64,000 bases of DNA from Halosimplex rubrum (GTDB lineage: Archaea; Halobacteriota; Halobacteria; Halobacteriales; Haloarculaceae). Numbering within the stretch: the stretch's first letter is position 1; every line of letters starts with the position of its first letter. The stretch is taken from assembly GCF_013415885.1 (NCBI RefSeq), contig NZ_CP058910.1:4402001-4466000 (forward strand), in the 5' to 3' direction. The notes below the pieces were generated by a model that worked only from the letters and a program-made list of their open reading frames with translations, did no database searches and was not told where the DNA came from. Positions 16,127 through 24,814 of the stretch are shown piece after piece. The translations under genes and the position numbers were made by a program.

Positions 16127-17746
16127 ATGGAGCAGGACCGACTAATTCAACGAAGTACTGATCCAATCTACGTTTACTACCGCGAAATCCAGCAGACCGA
16201 TCTTCATACTAAGACCATCGACGCAACAGATAGTATCTTGAATTTCAACGACGTTCTAGACGGATTTGAACGTCAAAGTGGCCTCCACAATTTTGAGGAG
16301 CTGGAAATGGCGCAGAATCCGAAGCTGATGCTGAATTCAATTTTTGACTCATATCCAGACCACGATCAACAGCAGTGTGCGATGCTTGTGAATGACTTTT
16401 GTCGGAGTATGCAGACCAGCGCGCGTCAAGAAGGAAAATATGCTGTTCTAATTGTAACCGCTGATTCTATCTTCGTTTGTCATACTGATTCTAAGGAAAA
16501 GTCGATCACGAAGAGCGTTGACGTTATTGAACGACTCCTTGACACAGACAATGTCAACAAATATGTGGAGTTCCGAAATCAGGATGATGGGGAGACTAAT
16601 TCTGTACGTCATTTCGAACAACATAAAACGAAGTCACTGTCGGATTGGCTAGGAATTGAACCATTTGAGATCGCATACGAAGATGCAGGAGAAGTCAGTA
16701 TATTCACCGAGATAGACGACTCAACGGCCGCATTTCAATATTCAAAGGAGGAATTCGAGGACAAGTTCCTCCATTCAGACTCTCAGTATGAACTCATTGA
16801 GGATGTGTTTAGGACCCCTCAGAATGAATACCCGATTAAGCAAATCCAATTTGGTCGGCGAAATTATGATTCAACTGACGACTTCCTTCAGGATTTCTAT
16901 AGCCTATATTACGATGTTCGGACTTATAGAGAACATTTCAACCAAGTTTCGAGCTCAATGGAGCCTTGGCAATCGAAGGTATACGATCACGAGAACAAGG
17001 TAACTGAAGGTAAAGATGGAAAACGTCTCGTTGTCAAGAATCATGACCGATTCAATATTGTATTCGCAGGTCGTCAGATTGAATTGTCGGCCCAGTGGCG
17101 GATCGACCTTACACAGAAATTCTTGGATGGTACTCCTGTCCAATTGATGCACGCTGGTGAGCCGTTTAGCGAGGAGCCCGTCAATCTTGGTTGCTTTGAG
17201 ATCTACAACGATGTAGAATTAGGTGATATAGGGGAGCTAAACCGTCTATACAGTACACTCCGCAAAGGTGGAACAGGCAAACACCTATCCGATATATTAG
17301 CTTATGTTATCTTTGTTGTAGCCGCAGAATGGTCTGATCCCCCGCTATCCCGTTTTTTCCCTCAGCTCGCTTCTAAATATGCAAACCGACTCGATGCAGA
17401 AGGCGTTGTTATCCGAGACGAAGATGATCTGATTGAGTTCAAATCCAACGAGTGGTTCGGGATTGATGATAACGATGAATTAGCGGAGCGAATCACGAAA
17501 GAGATTCAGGGTAATACTCAACTCTTGATCGGCGGGATTGATGAAGAAGATCAACGGATTAGGCCGATTAACCGGAATCGGTTTGATTCCGAACGGAATG
17601 CTGCGATACAAGATAAAGTTGAGAGTCTCAACGGAAATCACCACTCGATAGATCTGAAGTCAGTTAGGCTCGGCAACGGAGATTGCCTATTGTTCGTTTT
17701 TTCTGTTCAGGGTGATCAGACCTTTGGTCTTGATGCGATAGCATAG
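16127..17746 (+). CDS. AlbA_2/Schlafen-like protein, AT-rich
   Basis: The protein has 539 residues from the ATG at 16127; the frame continues upstream, but the stretch before this ATG overlaps the preceding gene and has GGAAGAGG as a plausible ribosome site. Residues 1-400 are an unrecognised mixed alpha/beta region. The C-terminal 120 residues read DLIEFKSNEWFGIDDND (E437, K439), ERITKEIQGNTQLLIGGIDE and IQDKVESLNG, in the order expected for an AlbA_2 (Schlafen-type) domain, known in nucleic-acid-binding and RNase proteins. The gene is AT-rich against its surroundings, suggesting transfer. A role in phage defence or nucleic-acid control is inferred. Confidence 0.5.
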   Translation: MEQDRLIQRSTDPIYVYYREIQQTDLHTKTIDATDSILNFNDVLDGFERQSGLHNFEELEMAQNPKLMLNSIFDSYPDHDQQQCAMLVNDFCRSMQTSARQEGKYAVLIVTADSIFVCHTDSKEKSITKSVDVIERLLDTDNVNKYVEFRNQDDGETNSVRHFEQHKTKSLSDWLGIEPFEIAYEDAGEVSIFTEIDDSTAAFQYSKEEFEDKFLHSDSQYELIEDVFRTPQNEYPIKQIQFGRRNYDSTDDFLQDFYSLYYDVRTYREHFNQVSSSMEPWQSKVYDHENKVTEGKDGKRLVVKNHDRFNIVFAGRQIELSAQWRIDLTQKFLDGTPVQLMHAGEPFSEEPVNLGCFEIYNDVELGDIGELNRLYSTLRKGGTGKHLSDILAYVIFVVAAEWSDPPLSRFFPQLASKYANRLDAEGVVIRDEDDLIEFKSNEWFGIDDNDELAERITKEIQGNTQLLIGGIDEEDQRIRPINRNRFDSERNAAIQDKVESLNGNHHSIDLKSVRLGNGDCLLFVFSVQGDQTFGLDAIA

Positions 17747-18043
17747 TTTCACATTCACTACTCTTTCCTTCCCATCATTGCTGAATACTTGTATCTCCCG
17801 GACTGAAAGCCAGAAATACGGAGTAAATTTTTACTGAGTCCGTCAGACTTAATCCTTTCACAAACCACCCCAAATTGGCCGAGCACCCAGCCGACGCCCC
17901 CTCCGAGCACTACAAAGTAGAATACTGCGCTGCGAGCGACCGTTGGCGCCCGGGTCCGAACGGCGATTTCCTGGCAAGTCGTGTTCCGGTATTTTTCTCG
18001 CGGGGACCGAATGAGTGGCCCCACACGTGGGCCGGGTCACGCA

Positions 18044-18439
18044 ATGAATCTCGAAGTTGTCGACCCTCACAGTGAGGCATTGTTCGAGTTCCTCTGGTGT
18101 CCGGTCTGCGGACACGAGGTGTTCAGTCACATTCCCTTCGAGGTGGTGTTCTGCAAGGACTGCAACACACGGGTCGACCTCCGGGAGTCCCACGAGACAC
18201 GCGGCTACGAGGAAGCGGTCCGCGTCTGCTTCGACACCGAGACGACCTGGAACCTACACGTCGACGAGAAACTCCGACGCGATCTCCCCGACGGGTCAGC
18301 GCGGGTGAAGATCATCGGTGCGTCAAGTGCCTACGACGTCGACTGGTGGAGTCCGGAGCCAGGCGAGGCGTGGCGGCCGGTCGAGCGTGGGGAGTTCAGC
18401 GATATCGAGAAACTGGACGAGGTGTCAAACCTGGCTTGA
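18044..18439 (+). CDS. haloarchaeal zinc-ribbon protein
   Basis: The protein has 131 residues from the ATG at 18044; an earlier in-frame start at 17981 gives an unconvincing basic extension. CPVCGH near residue 19 and CKDCN near residue 37 form a four-cysteine zinc ribbon. The rest is acidic and ends EFSDIEKLDEVSNLA. Such small proteins are common on haloarchaeal plasmids and integrated elements, but I cannot give a function. It lies upstream of the ArdC-like gene in the same orientation, separated by 309 bases that contain its neighbour's regulatory repeats. Confidence 0.6.
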   Translation: MNLEVVDPHSEALFEFLWCPVCGHEVFSHIPFEVVFCKDCNTRVDLRESHETRGYEEAVRVCFDTETTWNLHVDEKLRRDLPDGSARVKIIGASSAYDVDWWSPEPGEAWRPVERGEFSDIEKLDEVSNLA

Positions 18440-18516
18440 ACGGCTCAATACCACAGCAACTCTGCGGACTTGGTGTTGCGCCGGCGGCGGGTGTACGATA
18501 ACTTGCCTCGAGTCAT

Positions 18517-18563
18517 CTTATGTAACAGTACCGCGCTTTATAGCTCGTCAATTGTTACATAAG
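18517..18563. promoter_or_regulatory. 11-bp perfect inverted repeat flanking a TATA box
   Basis: CTTATGTAACA (18517-18527) is repeated exactly in inverse at 18553-18563 (TGTTACATAAG). The 25-base spacer contains CTTTATA (18536-18542), a TATA-like box pointing toward the ArdC-like gene. Two operator half-sites bracketing a TATA box fit binding of a repressor dimer or tetramer. No cognate regulator was identified. Confidence 0.6.
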
Positions 18564-18690
18564 GTCGTCGTAGTCGGTTGGAATGGCGCCTGTGGCGTCC
18601 CAAACTGATCCACCGGGACTCAGCTTCTGCCATGTCGCCACATGTTCTCGGTACCACTGCTGTTCGGGGACGCTCACGGTGGGTTTGTGT

Positions 18691-18711
18691 GCGCCCCGAT
18701 GGGTGGGGCGC
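18691..18711 (+). promoter_or_regulatory. leader hairpin GCGCCCC-N7-GGGGCGC
   Basis: A perfect 7-bp stem with loop GATGGGT lies 37 bases before the ATG of the ArdC-like gene. Nearly the same hairpin (loop GATGGGC) precedes the SWIM gene, and related C-run/G-run hairpins precede the DUF6735-like gene and the TFB gene. Confidence 0.6.
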
Positions 18712-18748
18712 GTCCTGCCGGAGGCGCCTCGCAATGGAGTCGTAATTC

Positions 18749-19672
18749 ATGGACTCGACGACCCAGTCGGTCTCGTTCGATGAGGCCGACACGCGAGACG
18801 CCGAGATGCACAGTGCGATCGACGAGTGGATCGACGATCTGGTCGGGGCGGTCGACGAAGCGCGAGCCAGCGAGGAGTTTCAGGATTGGCTCGACATGCA
18901 ACAGCGCTTCCACGACTACTCGTATCGGAACACGCTGTTGATCAAACGGCAGTGTCCCGAGGCGACGAAGGTTGCGGGATATCGGACGTGGCAGGAGGAG
19001 TTCGACCGGCACGTGAAAGAGGGTGAATCGGCCATCTGGATCTGGGCGCCGATCGTCACGACGCGCTGTCCCGAGTGTGAGAACGCGCCCAGTTACCACG
19101 AGCAGATCGGGTGTGAGTACGACGAGACGCCACCCGAGGAGTGGTCGGAGGGACTGGTCGGGTTCAAGCCCGCATCAGTGTTCGACGTCTCCCAGACCGA
19201 GGGTGAGCCGTTGCCCGAACTGGAAACCGCGGCGACCGGAGAGACTGGCGATTTACTCGGCCGGTTGTTTGACATCGCAGACGCGGTCGGGGTGTCCGTA
19301 CGTGTCGTGCCAGACGAGGTGTGGGGGCACGGGAACGCCGACGGTGTCTGTACGTGGCCAGATGGACAGGACCAGCAGCCGGTCGTCGAGGTACGGGATC
19401 GGCCGGATCGGGCTGCGATCGCTGGGACGCTCGTCCACGAGTACGCCCACGCGTTGTTGCATTCAGGGGAGCTTGACGTGTCCGAACGGGCCAAGCGTGA
19501 GGTCGAAGCGGAGGCCGTCGCGTACATCGTCGGCCGGCACTGTGGGCTGGATATGAGCGGGTCGGCGTTCTACTTAGCGGCGTGGGACTCGGACTCGGCG
19601 GACGCGATCCGGGACCGGTTGAAACGGATCAGTAAAACGGCAATGATGCTCCTTAGGTATCTCGGGGACTAA
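18749..19672 (+). CDS. ArdC-like N-domain with HExxH metalloprotease
   Basis: The protein has 307 residues. Residues about 20-110 resemble the ArdC ssDNA-binding domain (FHDYSYRNTLLIKRQCPEA, KVAGYRTWQEEF, WIWAPIV); ArdC proteins are known anti-restriction factors of conjugative elements. Two CxxC-type cysteines follow (CPECENAP). Residues 160-307 read as an ImmA/IrrE-type zinc metalloprotease, with LVHEYAHALLH (H230, E231, H234) and a later acidic ligand region (EVEAEAVAYIV). It probably protects the element's DNA during transfer or cleaves a regulator. A hairpin leader and a TATA box bracketed by inverted repeats lie upstream. It neighbours a type I restriction operon. Confidence 0.75.
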   Translation: MDSTTQSVSFDEADTRDAEMHSAIDEWIDDLVGAVDEARASEEFQDWLDMQQRFHDYSYRNTLLIKRQCPEATKVAGYRTWQEEFDRHVKEGESAIWIWAPIVTTRCPECENAPSYHEQIGCEYDETPPEEWSEGLVGFKPASVFDVSQTEGEPLPELETAATGETGDLLGRLFDIADAVGVSVRVVPDEVWGHGNADGVCTWPDGQDQQPVVEVRDRPDRAAIAGTLVHEYAHALLHSGELDVSERAKREVEAEAVAYIVGRHCGLDMSGSAFYLAAWDSDSADAIRDRLKRISKTAMMLLRYLGD

Positions 19673-19770
19673 CAATTCGACGTTCTGTGGGCACTCTACA
19701 GCGGATAGCAAGGCAACGAGGCCTTGACGACACAATGTGAGGTGCAGCTTCAATTTCCACCCTGCGACGC

Positions 19771-20514
19771 TCAGACCGTCAGCGTGTTTCCGTTTAGCCT
19801 GAGCCACTCACGACGATCCTCATAATCCGGGATGAGCGCACCAACTGTATTCCAGAACGAGTCAGAATGCTCCTCGTGTATTGAATGCGCCAGCTCGTGA
19901 ACGATGACGTAGTCCTGGATTCGGACGGGTGCCAGTATCAGTCGCCAATTAAGACGAGCCGTACCGTCGTCGTATTCTCCCCATCGGCCATCGATCTCTC
20001 CAGCTTCAATAGACACTTCGTCGACCCCTAGCCTCGATTCGTACCGAGATGCCCGTTCCGGAAGTTCCGCTTCAGCCTGCTCAATGAACCAGTCGACAAC
20101 TGCCTGGCGCTTTCGGCGAATACTGACCTTGTCACCGTCGGCATCGAACCGGTGGACACGGAGCGTAAACGTCTGCTCATCGAACGACAGCTCGGGTTGG
20201 GACACATCCGCCTCAACGACTTCGAGTGGATACTGCCGCCCCCGGTATTGGAGCTTCTCACCGCTCAAATACTCCTTCGGATACGGCGGCCCCGCTTGCT
20301 CTTTCAGGCCGTACAGTTTCTCCAAGATCCATTCCTGACGGGAGTCGAGTACTGACTCAACGTCGGTCATCGTTGCATCCATCGGGGCCTTCACGGCCAG
20401 CTCCAGAGACTCGTCGATCGAGAGAGTCATCGTCTCCCGGTTTTCGGACCAGTCGATCGTGTACGGAACGACTGTCTGGCCGATGTGGTGGTGGCGTTGG
20501 AGTTGCTCGCTCAT
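19771..20514 (-). CDS. YgjP/SprT-like metallopeptidase of the hsd operon
   Basis: The protein has 247 residues. VIVHELAHSIHEEHSDSFW (H206, E207, H210, and a third histidine H216) is the zinc signature of the YgjP/DUF45 family, related to SprT-type peptidases; the tail DYEDRREWLRLNG also fits. Its ATG overlaps the hsdR stop by 4 bases (ATGA), so it is the last gene of the hsdM-hsdS-hsdR operon and translationally coupled. This peptidase is often found after hsdR in type I restriction loci, where its job is not well defined; control of HsdR level or cleavage of a partner is possible. Confidence 0.8.
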   Translation of the reverse strand: MSEQLQRHHHIGQTVVPYTIDWSENRETMTLSIDESLELAVKAPMDATMTDVESVLDSRQEWILEKLYGLKEQAGPPYPKEYLSGEKLQYRGRQYPLEVVEADVSQPELSFDEQTFTLRVHRFDADGDKVSIRRKRQAVVDWFIEQAEAELPERASRYESRLGVDEVSIEAGEIDGRWGEYDDGTARLNWRLILAPVRIQDYVIVHELAHSIHEEHSDSFWNTVGALIPDYEDRREWLRLNGNTLTV

Positions 20515-23474
20515 TGGTAGTGAGCGCGCGCCAATTCGATGACGCGGCTGGTAAGTTCCCGGCGTTCCTCAGCTGAGAGCTCGATCTCAGACCGGTACAG
20601 TTGGCCAGTCACTTCCTTGCGCATCTTGTTCTGCAGATGCGTTCGTTCCTTCCACTCGACCTTGGTCACGAACTCCTCAACGGTCCCGACCAACTCAGCA
20701 GTGAGTTCGACGAAGTCCGCTTCTTCGATATCGTGTTCGCCCAACACGTCCTCGACCGCGTGGTAGAACGATAGGTCGGTTTCGTCACGGAGACCCTTGT
20801 TGCGGGCTCTCTTGTCGCGCGACCGGATCTCGTCCATCAGCGTCCGCAGCTCCTCGATGGTTTTCTGTTCGCTAAGTCGCCCTTCACGGTACTTCTCAAT
20901 GAGCTCCTCCAGCCGTTCTTTGAGAGACCCGTATTGGACCGGGTCCTCGTCCAACCGGACGTTGATCTCGTGCTCGATCGCATTCTGCATCTCACTCGCA
21001 CGGGCTTCGTCGCTCTCTAAGTCTTCAAGTTTCGCACCAAATTCGACCTCGTCCATGATCGAGACCGGCTCGTCGTTCAGGATCTCGATGCCCTGTGAGG
21101 TGATGTGGTCTTGGATGAGCTTTCGCACCTTCGCCCCTGCTCCTTCGAGGTTCATCGTCTCGTCGCGGTAGCGTTCCTTCGCCTTTCCGTAGATGGTGCT
21201 GAGCTGGTCCAAATCGTCGCGGTACGGGTTCGCCATCGGGTCCGGGAGGACAATGTCCATCAACTGCGAAAAGCGCTTGAACGCGTTCTTGAACTCGATG
21301 CGTCGGTCCTCGGGTTCGAGCGACTGAACACACGCTTCGACATCGTCGAGATCCTCGAAGAACGAGACCGCCTTGTTGTGGGCTGCCTCAAGATCTCCCT
21401 GTTTGTCTTTAACCGGCACCATCGCCCGCTCGACGTCCTTCGAGCTGAACATCGCCAGCGCCTCCTTCAGTTCGTCCGAGACGCCGTAGTAGTCGATGAC
21501 GAGCCCATGGGTCTTGTCCTCGAACGGACGATTCACGCGAGCGATCGCCTGTAACAGGCCATGTTCACGCAGCGGTTTATCGAGGTACATCACCTGGGCC
21601 ACCGGTGCGTCGAACCCCGTCAGGAGCATATCGCAGACGATGAGCAACTCGACCTCGCCATTGGGATCGACGAACGACTCCTTGTACTGGCTCTTCTCGG
21701 CGTCGCTTGGCGTCCATTGCTTGATGTGCTCCTCGTCGTTGTGCCCCTCAGAGACGATCACTCGCGACTCCGGCCCGTTCAGGCTGTCGAGGGTTTCCTT
21801 GTATCGGATCGCCGCCTCCTTGCTGGTGGTGACGACCATGCCCTTGAACGGGGCCGGAACGTCGTTTTCGAAGTGCTCGACAATATCCAGCGCGACCCGG
21901 TCGATGCGCGGCTGTGCCTCCGCGAGATCCTGCGTACGGGCGTAGCGCTTCTGAATCTCTGCTTTTTCTTCCTCGGTCTTCTCCGAGAAGATACGATCGA
22001 ACAGTCGGTCCAGCGTTTCGCCTTCGAGGTGGATGTCGGCGAGACGGCCCTGGTATAGAATTTCCACCGTCGCGCCGTCTTCCAGCGACTGGTCAATGGT
22101 GTACGTGTCGATATAGTTTCCGAACGTCCTGCGAGTGTTGACTTCGTCTTTCTCGATCGGCGTACCAGTGAACCCGACGTAGAAGGCGTTCGGGAGCGCA
22201 GTCCGCATATTATTCCCGAGATCCTTGTCCTGGGTCCGATGGGCCTCGTCAGCCATGACGTAGATGTTCTCGTTCCGGGAGAGCACGGGGAACTCATCTT
22301 CTTCGTCGTCGGTGGTCTGGAACTTGTGGATGAGCGTGGTGATCGTCTCGCCGGCGTCGTAGCTAAGCCGATCACGGAGGTCCTCGATGCTATCGGCCTT
22401 CTTCGGGTTCGGGAAGCCACAGCGTTCGAAGGTCGCGTGAATCTGGTCGTTCAGCGCCCGCCGGTCGGTGACAAGCACGAGCGTCGGATCGTCCTTGAGT
22501 CGGCGGAGCTTCAGCGCGAGGAACAGCATCGTGAGCGATTTCCCCGAGCCCTGGGTGTGCCAGACGACGCCGCCGTTGGCTTCGCGCTGGCCACGCTTGT
22601 CGATCCGCTCGAGGGCCTTCCGGACCGCTCGATACTGCTGGTAGCGAGCGACCATCTTGATCGCCCCGCTCTGGCGGTTCTCGAACACCGTGTAGTGGCG
22701 CAGTTGGTCGAGCAGGCGTTCGGGCTCGAACAGCGCGTAGAGCATCCGGTACTGGTCGGGGAGATAGCCGTCGAGATCGAACAGGCCGATGAGTTCGTCG
22801 TCTTCCAGCGGGTAGGCGTCCCGCCAGGGCTTGTACTGGTCTTTCGGTGTCCCGTATGTCCCCATCACCGCACCCTCCATCCAGACGGCGACTGAGAATT
22901 GATTATACCGGAAGAGTTCCTCAGCGCCTTCCGACTCACCCTCCCGTTCGTTCTGGTACCGGGTGAGCTGATCGAGCGCCTCTGAGCGTGGTTCTTTGAT
23001 CTGGGGGCTCTTGCACTCGACAACCCCGAGTGGGATGCCGTTGACGAACAGCACGATGTCGGGCTTGACGACATCGACTGGTCCCGCGACCCGGAACTGA
23101 TTGAGCGCGAAGAAGTCGTTGTTCTCGGGGTTCTCGTAGTCGATGTACTGGACCGTCTGATGTTGCTTCCCGTGGCCGCGGTCCTGCTCGACGGCGATGT
23201 GACGGACGAGTTTCTCGTGGATCTGCTCGTTCTCGTCCATCGTACTCGTCCCGGCGACCTGCTGGATCTCCCGAACGGCCTTGTTCAGATTGTTCTCGTT
23301 GAGCCAGGGGTTCAGGCGCTCGACGGCGTTACGCAGTCGGGATTCGAGTACGGCCGAGGATTCCGTCTCGCGGGGGTCGGCCCAGGTGGTCTGTTGCTGG
23401 TCTAAGACCACCCAGCCGAGTTTCTGGAGAGTTTCGAGGGCGGGTCGTTCGGACTCGGCGTACTCGTCAGGCAT
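20511..23474 (-). CDS. hsdR: type I restriction enzyme R subunit (HsdR)
   Basis: The protein has 987 residues, normal for HsdR. The N-terminal nuclease domain shows D139 in VVKPDIVLF and E153-C-K155 in GVVECKSPQ (PD-(D/E)XK). The helicase motor follows: HTQGSGKSLT (Walker A, residues 306-315), DEAHRT (409-414) and later motor motifs (MLLTGFDAP, ARVNRPFEDK). The C-terminal 300 residues are helical, for assembly with HsdM and HsdS. The enzyme translocates and cuts DNA that lacks the cognate methylation. It starts 2 bases after the hsdS stop and overlaps the next gene by 4 bases, so the operon is tightly coupled. Confidence 0.95.
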   Translation of the reverse strand: MPDEYAESERPALETLQKLGWVVLDQQQTTWADPRETESSAVLESRLRNAVERLNPWLNENNLNKAVREIQQVAGTSTMDENEQIHEKLVRHIAVEQDRGHGKQHQTVQYIDYENPENNDFFALNQFRVAGPVDVVKPDIVLFVNGIPLGVVECKSPQIKEPRSEALDQLTRYQNEREGESEGAEELFRYNQFSVAVWMEGAVMGTYGTPKDQYKPWRDAYPLEDDELIGLFDLDGYLPDQYRMLYALFEPERLLDQLRHYTVFENRQSGAIKMVARYQQYRAVRKALERIDKRGQREANGGVVWHTQGSGKSLTMLFLALKLRRLKDDPTLVLVTDRRALNDQIHATFERCGFPNPKKADSIEDLRDRLSYDAGETITTLIHKFQTTDDEEDEFPVLSRNENIYVMADEAHRTQDKDLGNNMRTALPNAFYVGFTGTPIEKDEVNTRRTFGNYIDTYTIDQSLEDGATVEILYQGRLADIHLEGETLDRLFDRIFSEKTEEEKAEIQKRYARTQDLAEAQPRIDRVALDIVEHFENDVPAPFKGMVVTTSKEAAIRYKETLDSLNGPESRVIVSEGHNDEEHIKQWTPSDAEKSQYKESFVDPNGEVELLIVCDMLLTGFDAPVAQVMYLDKPLREHGLLQAIARVNRPFEDKTHGLVIDYYGVSDELKEALAMFSSKDVERAMVPVKDKQGDLEAAHNKAVSFFEDLDDVEACVQSLEPEDRRIEFKNAFKRFSQLMDIVLPDPMANPYRDDLDQLSTIYGKAKERYRDETMNLEGAGAKVRKLIQDHITSQGIEILNDEPVSIMDEVEFGAKLEDLESDEARASEMQNAIEHEINVRLDEDPVQYGSLKERLEELIEKYREGRLSEQKTIEELRTLMDEIRSRDKRARNKGLRDETDLSFYHAVEDVLGEHDIEEADFVELTAELVGTVEEFVTKVEWKERTHLQNKMRKEVTGQLYRSEIELSAEERRELTSRVIELARAHYQ

Positions 23475-23476
23475 AG

Positions 23477-24814
23477 TTAGTCGGTGTCAACGCGAACTTT
23501 GCCAGTGAGGAGATCCTGCATGAGGCCGCGTTTTAGTTGTTTTAGCTCGATCTTCCGTTCCTTCTCTATTGATACTCTCTGGTCAATAGTAGATAAGATG
23601 TCGACGATTTCTCGCTGTTCTTCGGTAGATGGAACCGGAATGCGAAGTTCATTAATCAATCCAGTATTCAACCCGTCCATTATCGCTCCGTGGCTGAATG
23701 ACTCGATTTGGTGCTTGACAATACGTGAACTTCGCAGAACTCCACTCAGATACTCCGGAAGACAGAATGAAGGATCAATACGAATCCTGAACAAATGATA
23801 GTCCATTATTCCTTTTCTTGCATCATCAGGAAGTACAGCAGCATCTCCTATCGTTCCCATCCGTGTTAAGAGGACATCGTCAGGCACAACCTGATATTTT
23901 TCTAAATCATGGTATTTCTCTTCCGTCACATACTGGCCTCCTTTCTCGAAATCTCCAGAATTGATGTTCGCTTGTCGATATATTTTGTAGCCCGAGTCGG
24001 TGAACTCTTCCTTTTGGAGTTTACTTCCGTATGGTCCGGTTTGAACCACACTGGACGCTGGAGTGGGAAAGTTTTCGAGCCGTCTCAATTCCCATGACTC
24101 AGGTAGGGGTATTGAGAGTGGCCCGACCACTACATCACTTTTAGATTCGCTTCGAGCCCCATTATCAAGGAGCCGGTGGGCGATTCCCTTTTTCAGTTCC
24201 TCGAACTTCTCGATAATCTCGTCTGTCTGTTGAATCTGCTCGTCGACCGTCGAGAGGATGTCGACGACTCGGCGCTGTTCGGGGAGCGGGGGGAGCGGGA
24301 TAGTTAGATTCCCTTTGAATACGTCACTCGGAACCCGTTGGCGTCCAGTCGAACCTTCCATCAAGGAAATAGTGACCGACCGAAATTCGGGGAGATTGGA
24401 GAGGTAGTAGACAAATCGCTCCTCAATCACGCCCTCGCAAGGGTGGAAAACGAGGAACTCTGTAGAGCCAGAACCGACCTCGGTACTCATTCCGTCGATG
24501 AATGTGATCTTCCCGTTTTCAGTACATGGCGTGATTTTAGCGTAGACGGTATCTCCGTTCTTGAACCACGTCGTCGTACAATCGTCTTTCTCCCGCTGAG
24601 TCCAGTATTCGATGGTCTGCTTTTCTTCATCAACAGCGTCCATCGGGAGGTAATCGAACGGGCCGTTGTCGGGCTTATCGTATTTCGGGTTAAGCTCTAT
24701 GGCCTCGTCGAAAGGAACGATATCCCACTCATCCGGTATCGGAATCTCACGAGGTCCGAGTTGGACGGTTTTGTAGCCTTCTTGCTGATCGGACTGTTCC
24801 AAGGCTTCACTCAT
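23477..24814 (-). CDS. hsdS: type I restriction enzyme S subunit (HsdS)
   Basis: The protein has 445 residues with two target-recognition domains, each followed by the conserved spacer helix: PLPPLPEQRRVVDILSTVDE after the first and VPSTEEQREIVDILSTIDQ after the second. TRD1 begins GPREIPIPDEWDIVPF and TRD2 begins GPLSIPLPESWELRRLENF. It sets the DNA sequence recognised by the HsdM and HsdR subunits. The ATG overlaps the hsdM stop by 4 bases. The gene is visibly AT-richer than hsdM and hsdR, most strongly in the TRD2 half (about 23480-24170), which fits exchange of recognition domains. Confidence 0.93.
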   Translation of the reverse strand: MSEALEQSDQQEGYKTVQLGPREIPIPDEWDIVPFDEAIELNPKYDKPDNGPFDYLPMDAVDEEKQTIEYWTQREKDDCTTTWFKNGDTVYAKITPCTENGKITFIDGMSTEVGSGSTEFLVFHPCEGVIEERFVYYLSNLPEFRSVTISLMEGSTGRQRVPSDVFKGNLTIPLPPLPEQRRVVDILSTVDEQIQQTDEIIEKFEELKKGIAHRLLDNGARSESKSDVVVGPLSIPLPESWELRRLENFPTPASSVVQTGPYGSKLQKEEFTDSGYKIYRQANINSGDFEKGGQYVTEEKYHDLEKYQVVPDDVLLTRMGTIGDAAVLPDDARKGIMDYHLFRIRIDPSFCLPEYLSGVLRSSRIVKHQIESFSHGAIMDGLNTGLINELRIPVPSTEEQREIVDILSTIDQRVSIEKERKIELKQLKRGLMQDLLTGKVRVDTD

